DNA of 32,757 nt. It comes from Bartonella vinsonii subsp. arupensis OK-94-513 (GTDB lineage: Bacteria > Pseudomonadota > Alphaproteobacteria > Rhizobiales > Rhizobiaceae). The notes under the pieces are model-generated. The model did no database searches and was not told the origin of the DNA. It saw only the letters and a program-made list of their open reading frames with translations. Every line of letters starts with the position of its first letter. Position 1 is the stretch's first letter. The DNA lies in the NCBI RefSeq assembly GCF_000278235.1, contig NZ_JH725039.1, positions 1 to 32,757 of the forward strand. The letters run 5' to 3'. Below are positions 18,045-26,520 of the stretch, in pieces. The translations under genes were made by a program, and so were the position numbers.

Positions 18045-18251
18045 ATGAAAAAAATGATCACTGACCCTAAAATGCTCGAATTACTGGTCTGCCCAATCAC
18101 TGGGGGCACGCTCTCCTTAAACCGAGAAACACAAGAATTAATTTCACTCAAAGCAAAACTCGCCTATCCTATTCGTGATGGCGTTCCTATTATGCTTGCC
18201 TCAGAAGCGCGTCCTTTGCAGGATAATGAAAAAGCAACATACAAAAAATAA
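18045..18251 (+). CDS. Trm112/UPF0434-like small protein
   Basis: A 68-residue protein with the short UPF0434/Trm112 layout: [16 protein letters not shown] at the start, then [20 protein letters not shown]. Family members bind zinc through paired cysteines. Here only the first cysteine (in VCPITGG) is present, as in many alphaproteobacterial members, so zinc binding may be lost. In other systems Trm112 is a cofactor of methyltransferases; a similar role here is inference. An ATG three codons later (18054) is an alternative start. Co-transcription with the Lon-domain gene is likely. Confidence 0.88.
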   Translation: MKKMITDPKMLELLVCPITGGTLSLNRETQELISLKAKLAYPIRDGVPIMLASEARPLQDNEKATYKK

Positions 18252-18651
18252 ACAATCTTCATTCAATTTTTTCTGTAGCATCTCTCAATCACTTTAATGA
18301 TCAAGAAAGAGAGAAACTTCCACCAGAGCAAGGCATAAACGAACCGTTACAAAATCGACACTTCTTAAGGGAAATAATTGACAGAAGAAAGAGAATTCAC
18401 TAGACTTGAAGTACTGTCAAGGGGGTATCCTACAGCTTGGCATGAAATATTCAAACTTTCTTAACTCTCAAAGATTCAGAAGGGCGATAGTATTTAAAAC
18501 GAGCTGATCTATTGTGCTCTAGATCATGGTTGACGTGCACAAAAATTGGGTTTCTAAAAATCAATAATTAAATGAATGCTCCTTGGCTAACGTGCCCTCT
18601 CATCGGTTTAGCTTAGGGAAAGAAACGTAGAGAGGGACAGGAGTATGGAAA
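18252..18651. other. Intergenic leader region upstream of asd
   Basis: Four hundred bases without a firm gene. A 28-codon frame, TTG 18378 to TAA 18464, is preceded by AAGGGA at good spacing and has a mixed amino-acid composition; it may be a small gene or chance. CCCTCTC (18595-18601) can pair with GAGAGGG (18630-18636) immediately before the AGGAG ribosome site of asd, a possible control hairpin. Confidence 0.35.
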
Positions 18652-19683
18652 ATGAGTTTTAAAGTTGCAATTGTCGGCGCAACAGGAAATGTTGGTCGTG
18701 AAATGCTCACAATTCTAGAAGAGCGTGGTTTTCCTGCTCATGAAATCATTCCTTTGGCATCACGACGCTCATTAGGGCAAGATGTTTCTTATGGTGATAA
18801 AACTTTAAAAGTAAAAGCGCTAGATACTTATGATTTTTCTGATACAGATCTTTGCCTTATGTCTGCGGGAGGAAGCATTTCCAAAGAATATGCCCCTAAA
18901 ATTGCTGCATCCGGATGTGTTGTCATCGACAATTCATCCACTTGGCGCTATGATACCAACGTCCCCTTGATTGTGCCTGAAGTCAATGCTGAAGCCATTG
19001 GTGCATTTTCCAAACGTAATATTATAGCAAACCCCAATTGTTCAACAATTCAGCTAGTCTTAGCTTTAAAACCTCTCCATGATGCAGCAACCATTAAACG
19101 TGTTGTTGTATCCACTTATCAATCGGTTTCTGGAGCTGGTAAAGAAGGAATGGATGAACTCTTCGAGCAATCACGAGCCGTTTTTGTTGCAGATCCTATC
19201 ACAACAAAAAAATTCACCAAACGTATTGCCTTTAATGTCATTCCCCATATCGATGTTTTCATGGAAGATGGCTATACGAAAGAAGAATGGAAAATGACGG
19301 TTGAGACAAAAAAAATTCTTGACCCTAAAATCAAATTAACAGCAACTGCTGTTCGTGTTCCCGTCTTTATCGGTCATGCTGAAGCTGTTCATGTTGAATT
19401 AGAGAAACCACTAAGCGCCCATGAAGCACAAGCGCTCCTACGCGAGGCGCCTGGCTGCCAAGTTATTGATAAACACGAAGATGGTGGCTATATAACGCCC
19501 TATGAAAGCACTGGTGAAGATGACACTTTTATTAGCCGTATTCGTGAAGATATCACCGTTGAAAATGGTTTAGCTTTCTGGGTCGTTGCCGACAATCTCA
19601 GAAAGGGAGCCGCATTGAATGCAATTCAAATTGCTGAATTACTCATTTCTCGTAATTTGATAAAACCTAAGTCCGCAAATTAA
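18652..19683 (+). CDS. asd: Aspartate-semialdehyde dehydrogenase
   Basis: A 343-residue NADP enzyme that reduces aspartyl phosphate to aspartate semialdehyde for lysine/diaminopimelate, threonine and methionine synthesis. The dinucleotide-binding motif is VAIVGATGNVGREM (residues 5-18). The catalytic cysteine is in IANPNCSTIQ (C130), and the base histidine lies in VPVFIGHAEAVHVE (about 245). YQSVSGAGKEGMDEL and the closing LRKGAALNAIQIAELL are family signatures. AGGAG sits eight bases before this ATG; an overlapping ATG at 18645 reads into a stop after five codons. It is followed by an intrinsic terminator. Confidence 0.95.
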   Translation: MSFKVAIVGATGNVGREMLTILEERGFPAHEIIPLASRRSLGQDVSYGDKTLKVKALDTYDFSDTDLCLMSAGGSISKEYAPKIAASGCVVIDNSSTWRYDTNVPLIVPEVNAEAIGAFSKRNIIANPNCSTIQLVLALKPLHDAATIKRVVVSTYQSVSGAGKEGMDELFEQSRAVFVADPITTKKFTKRIAFNVIPHIDVFMEDGYTKEEWKMTVETKKILDPKIKLTATAVRVPVFIGHAEAVHVELEKPLSAHEAQALLREAPGCQVIDKHEDGGYITPYESTGEDDTFISRIREDITVENGLAFWVVADNLRKGAALNAIQIAELLISRNLIKPKSAN

Positions 19684-19690
19684 ACAAAAA

Positions 19691-19735
19691 GGCAGCATAA
19701 AGCATTTTTGAGCTCTATGCTGCCGTACTTTTTCT
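19691..19735. terminator. Intrinsic terminator after asd, usable from both sides
   Basis: GGCAGCATAAAGC pairs with GCTCTATGCTGCC (one mismatch) around ATTTTTGA, followed by GTACTTTTTC on the plus strand. On the other strand the stem is followed by CTTTTTG, so it can also stop transcription of the converging SH3-domain gene, whose stop lies 30 bp away. Confidence 0.82.
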
Positions 19736-19764
19736 ATCATCCCAACAATGAATTTGCTTTATTT

Positions 19765-20391
19765 TTATGGAGAAGGATAAGTCACAATCCGGTAACGTGT
19801 TTCATTGCGTTCAAAATTTTTGTAATTAACATCATCTGGAAAAAAAGGGTTATACGCATTCACGTGCTTTACCGATACATTCTGTGCCTTTTGTGATGGA
19901 TTCAAAATGGTTCGTTCATCCCTTTTTTTAACGCCTGTGGAATCAATAATCACATCTGTTCTGTACAATTCTTGCATATTTTTCCGTATTTTCTGAGGTA
20001 GCGTAAGAGTTTTAGATCTCGAAACAGTTTGCTTTATTTTTTTCTGTTGTGCTTTTATCGTAGAATATGGTTTTACGTGCGTCTTTATAAAAGAAATCAT
20101 AGGAACATTGTTGACATCGACAAAACGTGCAGGCGCCCAACCAACCCTTCCATTATAACGAAGCGAACACCAAGCTTTATTGGATAGACAACCATTAACT
20201 TGCACTTTTGCTCCCACTGGAACAGTTGAGATAGCTTTATAAGTTTTCGCTGGACCCGTGCGTAAAACAACATGATCTGTTGTTACACGAGTAACTGTGG
20301 CAGCATCCGCACGAGAAACAGTCATTCCCAGCCCCAATCCACTTAAAGCTAATAAAATCATTGTGCTTGATAAAAAATTCTTTTTTAACAT
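19765..20391 (-). CDS. Exported SH3-domain protein
   Basis: About 208 residues. A signal peptide (KK, then FLSSTMILLALSGLGLGMTV, probable cleavage after SRADA) leads to a bacterial SH3 domain, roughly residues 35-95. In it TDHVVLRTGPAKTYKAISTV and RYNGRVGWAPARFV give the expected beta-barrel pattern. The C-terminal half is basic and low in hydrophobics and resembles nothing I know. Bacterial SH3 domains often bind cell wall, so a periplasmic envelope role is plausible. The ATG at 20391 is preferred: GGAGAGG precedes it and the signal peptide begins there. A longer frame to 20457 would put 22 non-signal residues first. Confidence 0.8.
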   Translation of the reverse strand: MLKKNFLSSTMILLALSGLGLGMTVSRADAATVTRVTTDHVVLRTGPAKTYKAISTVPVGAKVQVNGCLSNKAWCSLRYNGRVGWAPARFVDVNNVPMISFIKTHVKPYSTIKAQQKKIKQTVSRSKTLTLPQKIRKNMQELYRTDVIIDSTGVKKRDERTILNPSQKAQNVSVKHVNAYNPFFPDDVNYKNFERNETRYRIVTYPSP

Positions 20392-20923
20392 TCTTTTTTT
20401 CCTCTCCAGAGTATGAAAGGCAAAATATTCACCTTTGCAAAATGTGCCGTGTTTCAATCAAGTTGTGGTCAATTTTTCTCTCCTTAAAGATCCACTCCAT
20501 TTTGGAAAAAGCCTTCTTACTTTATCCTCTACCACTTTATACACACGAACCATTGTCTTGATTGCGCAATATTTTCCTTATGAATTTACTACTAAAACGT
20601 CATCTGATCGCTTGGCTATTCAACCACACGTCACTTAAAGAAGTTTTGAAATTGCTATTGGTTCCCTAAACAAATGATGAGAATACAAGAATTTTCCCTT
20701 GAATTTTGGAGAAATGCTTTGAGCGAATAATGTTGTTTTGCAAGAATGCTTATAGTATAGAGGAAAATAATATTCTTTTTTGAATAAAAATGATTGAATA
20801 TTCTATGAAGCTTTTATAAGCTTAAGTCCTTCTAAAATAATACAGAGGTTCTTAAACTTTCCCTCAAAAAATCTCTTGGAAAAGCCCTCAAAAAATTCTC
20901 TTGGAAAAGAAAGACAAAAACAC
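20392..20923. other. Divergent intergenic region upstream of metQ
   Basis: About 530 bases. It contains AAGCTT-TTAT-AAGCTT (inverted repeat at about 20810-20825) and a tandem copy of a 24/25-base unit just before metQ (20861-20909). No SAM riboswitch core was recognised. No gene is supported. Confidence 0.5.
20861..20909 (+). repeat. Tandem 24/25-bp repeat before metQ
   Basis: The unit CCCTCAAAAAATCTCTTGG followed by AAAAG (20861-20884) is repeated immediately (20885-20909) with one extra T. The second copy ends 14 bases before the metQ ATG, so the duplicated part contributes the purine-rich GGAAAAGAAAG that is the only possible ribosome site. Confidence 0.85.
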
Positions 20924-21742
20924 ATGATATTAAAGCCATTATCTCGGAGTACCACACTTGGATTACTCCTTTCTCTTTTTGCACTCTTTTTGTCTCCTCG
21001 CTTTTCCATGGCTGCAGACAAATCAGAAATCAAACTTGGTGTTATGGAAGGACATGAAGCAACTATTTGGAAAGTTGCTGCTGAACAAGCTAAAAAAGCA
21101 GGTTTAAATATTGAACTTGTTTATTTTTCTGATTACACCCTCCCTAATGATGCCGTCAATGCTGGGGATATTGATGCGAATGCTTTTCAACACACCCCTT
21201 ATCTTAAGAATCAAATTGAACAGCGTGGTTATAAACTTTCAATTGTTGGATATACATTTATTGCCCCAATTGGCGTCTATTCTCACAAAATCAAAGATTT
21301 AAAAGAACTTCAAGATGGAGCCCATGTTGGCATTCCTAATGACCCATCAAATGGAGGAAGAGCCTTACTTCTTCTCAATTCGTTAGGTCTTATTAAATTA
21401 AAAGATCCTCACGATATTCTTGCATCTCCACTCGATATTATTGAAAACCCTAAAAACTTGCAAATTCGTGAATTAGATGCCGGTATGTTAGGACGAGCAC
21501 TCAATGATTTTGACATTGCGGTTGTAAATACAAACTGGGCTTTGGTCTCTGGATTAGACTTACAAAAAGATGCGATCGCATGGGAAAAAGCAGAAAATAA
21601 TCCTTATAATAATATTATTGTCGTCCGGACTTCTGAAAAAGACGAACCATGGGTCAAAAAGTTAGTCTCTTCCTACAATAGTGAGCCTGTCCGTGCAAAA
21701 ATCAAAGAAATTTTCGGGCCAGCAGCTCAAACATCTTGGTAA
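20924..21742 (+). CDS. metQ: Methionine ABC transporter substrate-binding protein (NlpA family)
   Basis: A 272-residue periplasmic binding protein. A signal peptide (TLGLLLSLFALFLSP, probable cleavage after SMA) precedes the NlpA-family mature part: IKLGVMEGHEATIWKVA, VNAGDIDANAFQHTPYL, KDLKELQDGAHVGIPNDPSNGGRAL, and the final DEPWVKKLVSSYNSEPVRAKI. No lipobox cysteine is visible, so unlike E. coli MetQ it should be a soluble periplasmic protein. A TTG at 20876 is in frame but lies in the tandem repeat and would spoil the signal peptide. It binds methionine for MetNI. The stop codon region is duplicated (21728-21763). Confidence 0.88.
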   Translation: MILKPLSRSTTLGLLLSLFALFLSPRFSMAADKSEIKLGVMEGHEATIWKVAAEQAKKAGLNIELVYFSDYTLPNDAVNAGDIDANAFQHTPYLKNQIEQRGYKLSIVGYTFIAPIGVYSHKIKDLKELQDGAHVGIPNDPSNGGRALLLLNSLGLIKLKDPHDILASPLDIIENPKNLQIRELDAGMLGRALNDFDIAVVNTNWALVSGLDLQKDAIAWEKAENNPYNNIIVVRTSEKDEPWVKKLVSSYNSEPVRAKIKEIFGPAAQTSW

Positions 21743-21763
21743 TTGTGCCAAACATCTTGGTAA
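21728..21763 (+). repeat. 21-bp micro-duplication at the metQ stop codon
   Basis: CAAACATCTTGGTAA occurs at 21728-21742 and again at 21749-21763, a period of 21 bases. The first copy encodes the last residues and stop of metQ; the second keeps frame, so it gives a second in-frame TAA, and its GGTAAG precedes the metN start. Confidence 0.85.
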
Positions 21764-21769
21764 GTGTTA

Positions 21770-22804
21770 ATGGAAAAACCCTCTCTGATTTCCCTAAAAA
21801 ACGTCAGCCGTTGTTATAGTAAAACGGCTGGCATTCCAGCCATAGATAATTTATCTCTGAATATTCATGCAGGAGAAATCCTTGGTATTATTGGACGCAG
21901 CGGAGCTGGAAAATCTACACTTATTCGTTGTTTAAATGGATTAGAGAAAATTGATGCAGGGTCAATTTTTTTTGAAGACGTTAATGTTTCCAACTTGTCA
22001 GAGACCGAATGGGCACCTTACCGTCAACGTATTGGAATGATTTTTCAACATTTCAATCTATTATCATCACAAAATATTCTTGATAACATCGCTTTACCCC
22101 TTAAATTAGCAGGTATAAACAAAAAACAACGTCATAAACGTGCCCTTGAACTTATTGAGTTAGTAGGATTATGTGGTAAAGAATACTGTTATCCGGCAGA
22201 ACTTTCAGGAGGGCAAAAACAACGTGTTGGCATTGCACGTTCTCTAGCAGCTCATCCCAAAATATTGTTATCAGATGAAGCAACTTCTGCTCTTGATCCT
22301 GAAACGACACAATCCATTCTAGAACTTCTTGCCGATATTAACAGACGCCTCAATCTTACTATTGTACTTATTACGCACGAAATGGAAGTTGTGCGCACTA
22401 TTGCACATCGTGTTGTTGTCCTTAATAAAGGACGCATTGTGGAAGAAGGACGTGTGAAAGATATTTTCACATCACCACAAGAAGAAACAACCATTGCCAT
22501 GCTCAAACTTGTTACTCCGCAACTTCCTGAAAAATTTGCAAAAAATCTGAAACCAACAGGTCAAGAAGCTGTCATCGAAATAAATATTGCAGGTGAAATT
22601 GCCCAACAACCTTTCCTCCATCTTTTAGAAGATGCAATTGGTTTAAGAGCCCGTATTCTGCATGGTGGCATTGATACAGTCCAAGGCGAAACCATCGGTC
22701 GTTTATTCTTAGCTGTTCCTAGCCAAGATAACGAAGCTTTAGAAAAAGCCGTTAAATGGTTGACTGAAAAAGCACGATATTGCGAGGTTCTAGGTTATGT
22801 TTAA
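21770..22804 (+). CDS. metN: Methionine ABC transporter ATP-binding protein
   Basis: A 344-residue ATPase of the methionine uptake system. Walker A is GRSGAGKST, the Q-loop lies in IGMIFQHFNLL, the signature is LSGGQKQRVGIARSLA, Walker B is KILLSDEATSALDP and the switch histidine is in VLITHEMEV. After about residue 265 a NIL domain follows (EAVIEINIAGEIAQQPFLHLLEDAIG), which in MetN binds methionine and shuts down transport. ATG 21770 is preferred; a GTG six bases earlier (21764) is also in frame. It overlaps metI by eight bases. Confidence 0.94.
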   Translation: MEKPSLISLKNVSRCYSKTAGIPAIDNLSLNIHAGEILGIIGRSGAGKSTLIRCLNGLEKIDAGSIFFEDVNVSNLSETEWAPYRQRIGMIFQHFNLLSSQNILDNIALPLKLAGINKKQRHKRALELIELVGLCGKEYCYPAELSGGQKQRVGIARSLAAHPKILLSDEATSALDPETTQSILELLADINRRLNLTIVLITHEMEVVRTIAHRVVVLNKGRIVEEGRVKDIFTSPQEETTIAMLKLVTPQLPEKFAKNLKPTGQEAVIEINIAGEIAQQPFLHLLEDAIGLRARILHGGIDTVQGETIGRLFLAVPSQDNEALEKAVKWLTEKARYCEVLGYV

Positions 22805-23456
22805 TATTCTCTCTCATGAACTTTTCAGAGCCGTTTTTGATACAATCTTTATGACAATAAGTACCTCTTTGATGGCTCTCATGATAGGGCTTCCCCTTGG
22901 TCTTCTTCTCTATACAACAGCACGTGGAGGGATTTTTTCTTTACCTCTCATCAATCGCCCTTTGAGTATTATCATTGATAGTATTCGCGCCATTCCCTTT
23001 ATTATTCTTGCCTTTTACCTTCTTCCCCTTACGCGCATCGTTGTAGGAAAAGGTATAGGAATGCCTGCAGTCATTTTTGTACTCACCATTTCAGCTATTC
23101 CTTTTTATGCACGAATGGCCGAACTCTCTTTTAAAACAGTTGAGAATGGCCTCATTGAAGCTGTTCGTTCTATGGGAGCAAGTCGTCTTCAAATTATTAG
23201 ACATGTTCTTATTCCTGAGGCACTCCCTAGCCTAATCACGGGTTTTACAGTCATGATTATTTCTCTTATCGGAGCCACTTCACTTGCTGGCTATCTTGGC
23301 GGAGGAGGTTTAGGGGATATGGCAATCCGCTATGGTTATCAGCGTTATAATACCTCTATCATGACAAGTGTTATCATCCTTTTGATCATTCTTAATGTTC
23401 TTACCCAATGGACTTCTGATAAAATTGTACAAAAACTTGATAAAACAAAACACTAA
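22797..23456 (+). CDS. metI: Methionine ABC transporter permease
   Basis: A 219-residue inner-membrane permease with about five transmembrane helices. The coupling loop that contacts MetN is clear: EAVRSMGASRLQIIRHVLIPEALPSLITGF (EAA motif, about residues 122-150). SLIGATSLAGYLGGGGLGDMAIRYGYQRY follows, typical of MetI. It starts inside the last codons of metN, so translation is coupled, and is the last gene of metQNI. No convincing terminator follows the stop. Confidence 0.94.
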   Translation: MFNILSHELFRAVFDTIFMTISTSLMALMIGLPLGLLLYTTARGGIFSLPLINRPLSIIIDSIRAIPFIILAFYLLPLTRIVVGKGIGMPAVIFVLTISAIPFYARMAELSFKTVENGLIEAVRSMGASRLQIIRHVLIPEALPSLITGFTVMIISLIGATSLAGYLGGGGLGDMAIRYGYQRYNTSIMTSVIILLIILNVLTQWTSDKIVQKLDKTKH

Positions 23457-23923
23457 AACAATTTCCAAATTTGCATATTTCCCCCAACTATACAGAAGGT
23501 AGTGCGTATAAATTGATGCATTGTATCTTATGAGGTCATGTTCCTTACAAACCCCAGACCAACTATTGTGCTACGCATTCACGTTCTTTAAAAAAAACAT
23601 CTTCTGTATTCTCACAGCCATCTCATGATGCTGTCTGTACAAAGTATAATGAAAAGCCATTGAGCACCTTCATCTATATACTTATGAAAGTGTATTATTA
23701 TGATTACTGACCCGCTCTCAATATTGCGACAGCTTGTGAATTTAGGCGATTCATAAGAAGCATATTGCCCTTTTTTCACGAATTTCTATCAATACCCCAA
23801 CCCCGCTTGTGATACACAAGAAGCAATTTACTCACCATGAACTCTATCATGACAAATGCCATCCTTCCCCTGCTTTTCCAAGAAAAAAGTGCAAAAACTT
23901 AGAGAAAAAAGTATTATAAGAAT
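23457..23923. other. Intergenic region between convergent metI and the MaoC gene
   Basis: About 467 bases with no supported gene. An 18-codon frame at 23700-23756 starts MITDPLSILRQLV, which recalls the start of M20 peptidases such as DapE, but is too short to call a remnant. Confidence 0.4.
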
Positions 23924-24403
23924 TTAAAAATTCGTATACTTCTCACCAACCATAGCAACAATAAGCCACTGAGCCGTGAGAGCAGGCTTTTTTAACTGTT
24001 CAATTTCCACCGTCACTCCATAATAAAAAACAACGCGGCCAGAAGGACGAATTTCAGCATCATTTAAAATAAAACGAGCGCGCACCCGTGCACCTGTTTT
24101 CACAGGACTCATAAAGCGTACTTTATCAAAACCATAATTAATTCCCATGGTTGCCCCTTCCAATTCTGGAAGTGCCTGATAGGCTAATGTAGACAAAAGC
24201 GATAATGTTAAAAAACCATGAGCAATAGTACCACCAAAAGGGGTCTTTTTAGCCCTTTCCTCATCCACATGTATCCATTGATGATCATCTGTTGCGCATG
24301 CAAATTGATTAATCATATCCTGTGTAACAAGACGCCATTGAGATAATCCTACTTCTTTTCCAATAAAATTAACGACATCTTGTACGGCTATTTTTTGCTG
24401 CAT
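23924..24403 (-). CDS. MaoC-family (R)-specific enoyl-CoA hydratase-like protein
   Basis: A 159-residue single hot-dog-fold protein. The hydratase 2 motif is intact: FACATDDHQWIHVDEERA, with the catalytic aspartate and histidine at D40 and H45, then FGGTIAHGFLTLSLL. The type resembles NodN/PhaJ-like proteins that hydrate enoyl-CoA. AGGAAGAG lies about five bases before the ATG. It stands alone between metI and the SAF-domain gene; the substrate cannot be read from the sequence. Confidence 0.88.
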   Translation of the reverse strand: MQQKIAVQDVVNFIGKEVGLSQWRLVTQDMINQFACATDDHQWIHVDEERAKKTPFGGTIAHGFLTLSLLSTLAYQALPELEGATMGINYGFDKVRFMSPVKTGARVRARFILNDAEIRPSGRVVFYYGVTVEIEQLKKPALTAQWLIVAMVGEKYTNF

Positions 24404-24572
24404 AACGCTCTTCCTGTTTTACTTGATAAAAATACCCCTAACCTCTTGCTTTTATAAAACCCATTGATTAGAGCATCAAGAATAAAAAATGAACTCTTTT
24501 TAAAGAGTAAATGCACTTTATGAATAATAAAATACTCTTTATAATAAGGTAATTTTCAAATGAGAAAAAATA

Positions 24573-25907
24573 ATGGCAAGTAATGTAAGCCTCACAGGTT
24601 TAGCGCGTGATTTGAAACAACGTGCAGAAAACCACCCGCCCATCCGCATTGGTCTCATCGGCTGTGGTGAAATGGGAACAGATTTACTCTCAACTGTTAC
24701 GCAGATGGATGGCATAACAGTTGCAGCTGTTGCCACGCGAACACCGTCTCGTATTTTTGATGCCGCTCTGTTAGCCTATGGCGAAGAAGGGCATGCCCGC
24801 GAAGTTGAAAATTCTCATACCTTAACGCAAACCATTGAAAAAGGATTGATTGCAGCAACCGATGATATTAACCTTGTTTTGTGCCATGAACAAATTGACA
24901 TCGTAGTTGATGCAACAGGCTACCCTGAAGCGGGTGCAGAAATTGGTTTTAAAGCACTTGAAAACAACAAACACCTTGTCACAATGAATGTTGAATCAGA
25001 TGTTACGATTGGTGCTTATTTAAAACATGAAGCAGAAAAACGAGGTCTTATTTATACACTTGGTGCCGGTGACGAACCCAGTTCTTGCATGGAACTCATC
25101 GAATTTGTTTCAGCTCTTGGACACAAAATTGTTGCAGCTGGTAAAGGAAAAAATAATCCCCTTATCTTTGATGCTACACCGGATACTTATGAAGAAGAAG
25201 CCTTGCGACGCAATATGAATGTGCGCATGTTGGTTGAATTTCTTGATGGCTCCAAAACAATGGTTGAAATGGCAGCCATTGCTAATGCAACTGGACTTCT
25301 CCCCGATTGTCCAGGAATGCATGGTCCACAAGCAGCACTCCAAGATTTAAGCAAAGTGCTTATTCCCAAACAAGATGGAGGTATTTTGGAGAGATATGGT
25401 GTTGTGGACTATTCAATAGGTCAAGACATCGCTCCAGGCGTTTTCGTGATTGCAGAAATAGCACATCCGCGTTTACGCGAACGCATGGAAGACTTAAAAA
25501 TTGGTCAAGGACCTTATTTCACTTTTCATCGCCCTTATCATTTAACAGCAATGGAAGTCCCCCTAACCTGTGCGCGTATTATGCTTTATGGAAAAAAAGA
25601 CATGGTACCGCTTAGCACTCCAGTAGCGGAAGTGTGTGCTGTTGCTAAGAAAGATTTACATCCTGGTGATCAGTTAGATTTCATTGGTCTTTATAGTTAC
25701 CGTGCTTGGATCATGAGCAGTGCAGAAGCACGTGCTCACCACGCTATTCCTTGTGGTCTTTTAGAAAAGGCAACAGTTACAGCAGAAATTAAAAAAAATG
25801 AACTTATCACTCTGCATAACACTTCCATTCGAAAAGACCAATGGATTGCCCAACTTCGCACAAAACAAGACCTTTTATTTGATTGTGGTTCTTCCACGAG
25901 TATATAA
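24573..25907 (+). CDS. Homoserine-dehydrogenase-like NAD(P)-binding oxidoreductase with SAF domain
   Basis: A 444-residue protein. The Rossmann motif IRIGLIGCGEMGTDLL (about residues 24-39) starts an N-terminal domain like that of homoserine dehydrogenase: IDIVVDATGYPEAGAEIGFKAL, then HLVTMNVESDV and TLGAGDEPSSCMELIEF. A C-terminal SAF domain begins near residue 345 (VAEVCAVAKKDLHPGDQLD) and ends PCGLLEKATVTAEIKKNELIT. This architecture recurs in proteobacterial sugar-acid pathways, but a substrate cannot be inferred here because neighbours offer no pathway context. It is not the biosynthetic homoserine dehydrogenase, which has an ACT domain rather than SAF. The ribosome site is weak (GAGAAAA). 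Confidence 0.8.
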   Translation: MASNVSLTGLARDLKQRAENHPPIRIGLIGCGEMGTDLLSTVTQMDGITVAAVATRTPSRIFDAALLAYGEEGHAREVENSHTLTQTIEKGLIAATDDINLVLCHEQIDIVVDATGYPEAGAEIGFKALENNKHLVTMNVESDVTIGAYLKHEAEKRGLIYTLGAGDEPSSCMELIEFVSALGHKIVAAGKGKNNPLIFDATPDTYEEEALRRNMNVRMLVEFLDGSKTMVEMAAIANATGLLPDCPGMHGPQAALQDLSKVLIPKQDGGILERYGVVDYSIGQDIAPGVFVIAEIAHPRLRERMEDLKIGQGPYFTFHRPYHLTAMEVPLTCARIMLYGKKDMVPLSTPVAEVCAVAKKDLHPGDQLDFIGLYSYRAWIMSSAEARAHHAIPCGLLEKATVTAEIKKNELITLHNTSIRKDQWIAQLRTKQDLLFDCGSSTSI

Positions 25908-26054
25908 ACAAACTTTTATCGCCCTTTTTACTTATAAAGAGCGATAAGCTGTAAAAAATCAAATTCTATCCTTAAAGGAAGCATCACACCTGAATGGTTT
26001 AACATCTTCTAGTGATGCATATAAAGAAATACTGCATCTTCTCTTTCATCCCCC

Positions 26055-26095
26055 TCTCTGAAGCTGCATAAATACAGCTTCAGAGAAAGTGTTTC
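26055..26095 (+). terminator. Strong hairpin after the SAF-domain gene
   Basis: TCTCTGAAGCTG (26055-26066) and CAGCTTCAGAGA (26075-26086) form a perfect 12-bp stem with an 8-base AT loop, followed by AAGTGTTTCTTC. It is a likely terminator for transcription from the left, although the T-tract is short and displaced. It lies 148 bp past the SAF-domain stop. Confidence 0.55.
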
Positions 26096-26148
26096 TTCAA
26101 AAATGATGAACAACCCGCATTAATAAAAGAGAGGAGTTTCAATGAGGT

Positions 26149-26520
26149 TTAAAGAAATAAACCTATAAGAGATGCCACAACACCAATGAGATCCGATGAT
26201 AGCAAAGAAGACAAAACGGATATAAAACCTACACCACCCCAAAAGGCTGTAAATAAAGACACTTTTTCAGTTTTTCCAAAAGCGAGTCCGTCTTGCCCCT
26301 CACTATCACGGACAACAGCCATATCTATAGCCTTAACAACTTCTACAGCCTCAATAACTGTATTTTTTCCTGTTGCTGCTATAACAGCAATAGGTGCTCG
26401 TTCTTGTTCTTGAAAGCGATTCTTTATAATGTTCCCATGACTTTCTATAGTTTGTATAAAACAAAGAATAAATGCGGTAAAAATATACAAATACATACGA
26501 TTTTTAAATACTTTAAACAT
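26149..26520 (-). CDS. Small membrane or exported protein, unknown function
   Basis: About 123 residues. A basic N-terminus (FKVFKNR) precedes a hydrophobic segment, MYLYIFTAFILCFIQTI, a signal peptide or membrane anchor. A middle polar part follows (residues 30-85), and a C-terminal hydrophobic stretch, LFTAFWGGVGFISVLSS then SDLIGVVASLIGLFL, is rich in glycine and serine. I do not recognise a family; it may belong to a lineage-specific set of small surface proteins. The ATG at 26520 is preferred because GAGGAG lies about ten bases upstream; a GTG at 26547 is also in frame. It faces 1.2 kb of empty, very AT-rich DNA. Confidence 0.6.
   Translation of the reverse strand: MFKVFKNRMYLYIFTAFILCFIQTIESHGNIIKNRFQEQERAPIAVIAATGKNTVIEAVEVVKAIDMAVVRDSEGQDGLAFGKTEKVSLFTAFWGGVGFISVLSSLLSSDLIGVVASLIGLFL

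Noticed and set aside
23700-23756. Short frame starting MITDPLSILRQLV, reminiscent of DapE-type peptidases
   Set aside because: Only 18 codons with no further similarity downstream, so it cannot be called a remnant.
25916-25947. Inverted repeat TTATCGC...GCGATAA just past the SAF-domain gene
   Set aside because: No T-tract follows on the plus strand; the stronger 26055-26086 stem is a better terminator candidate.
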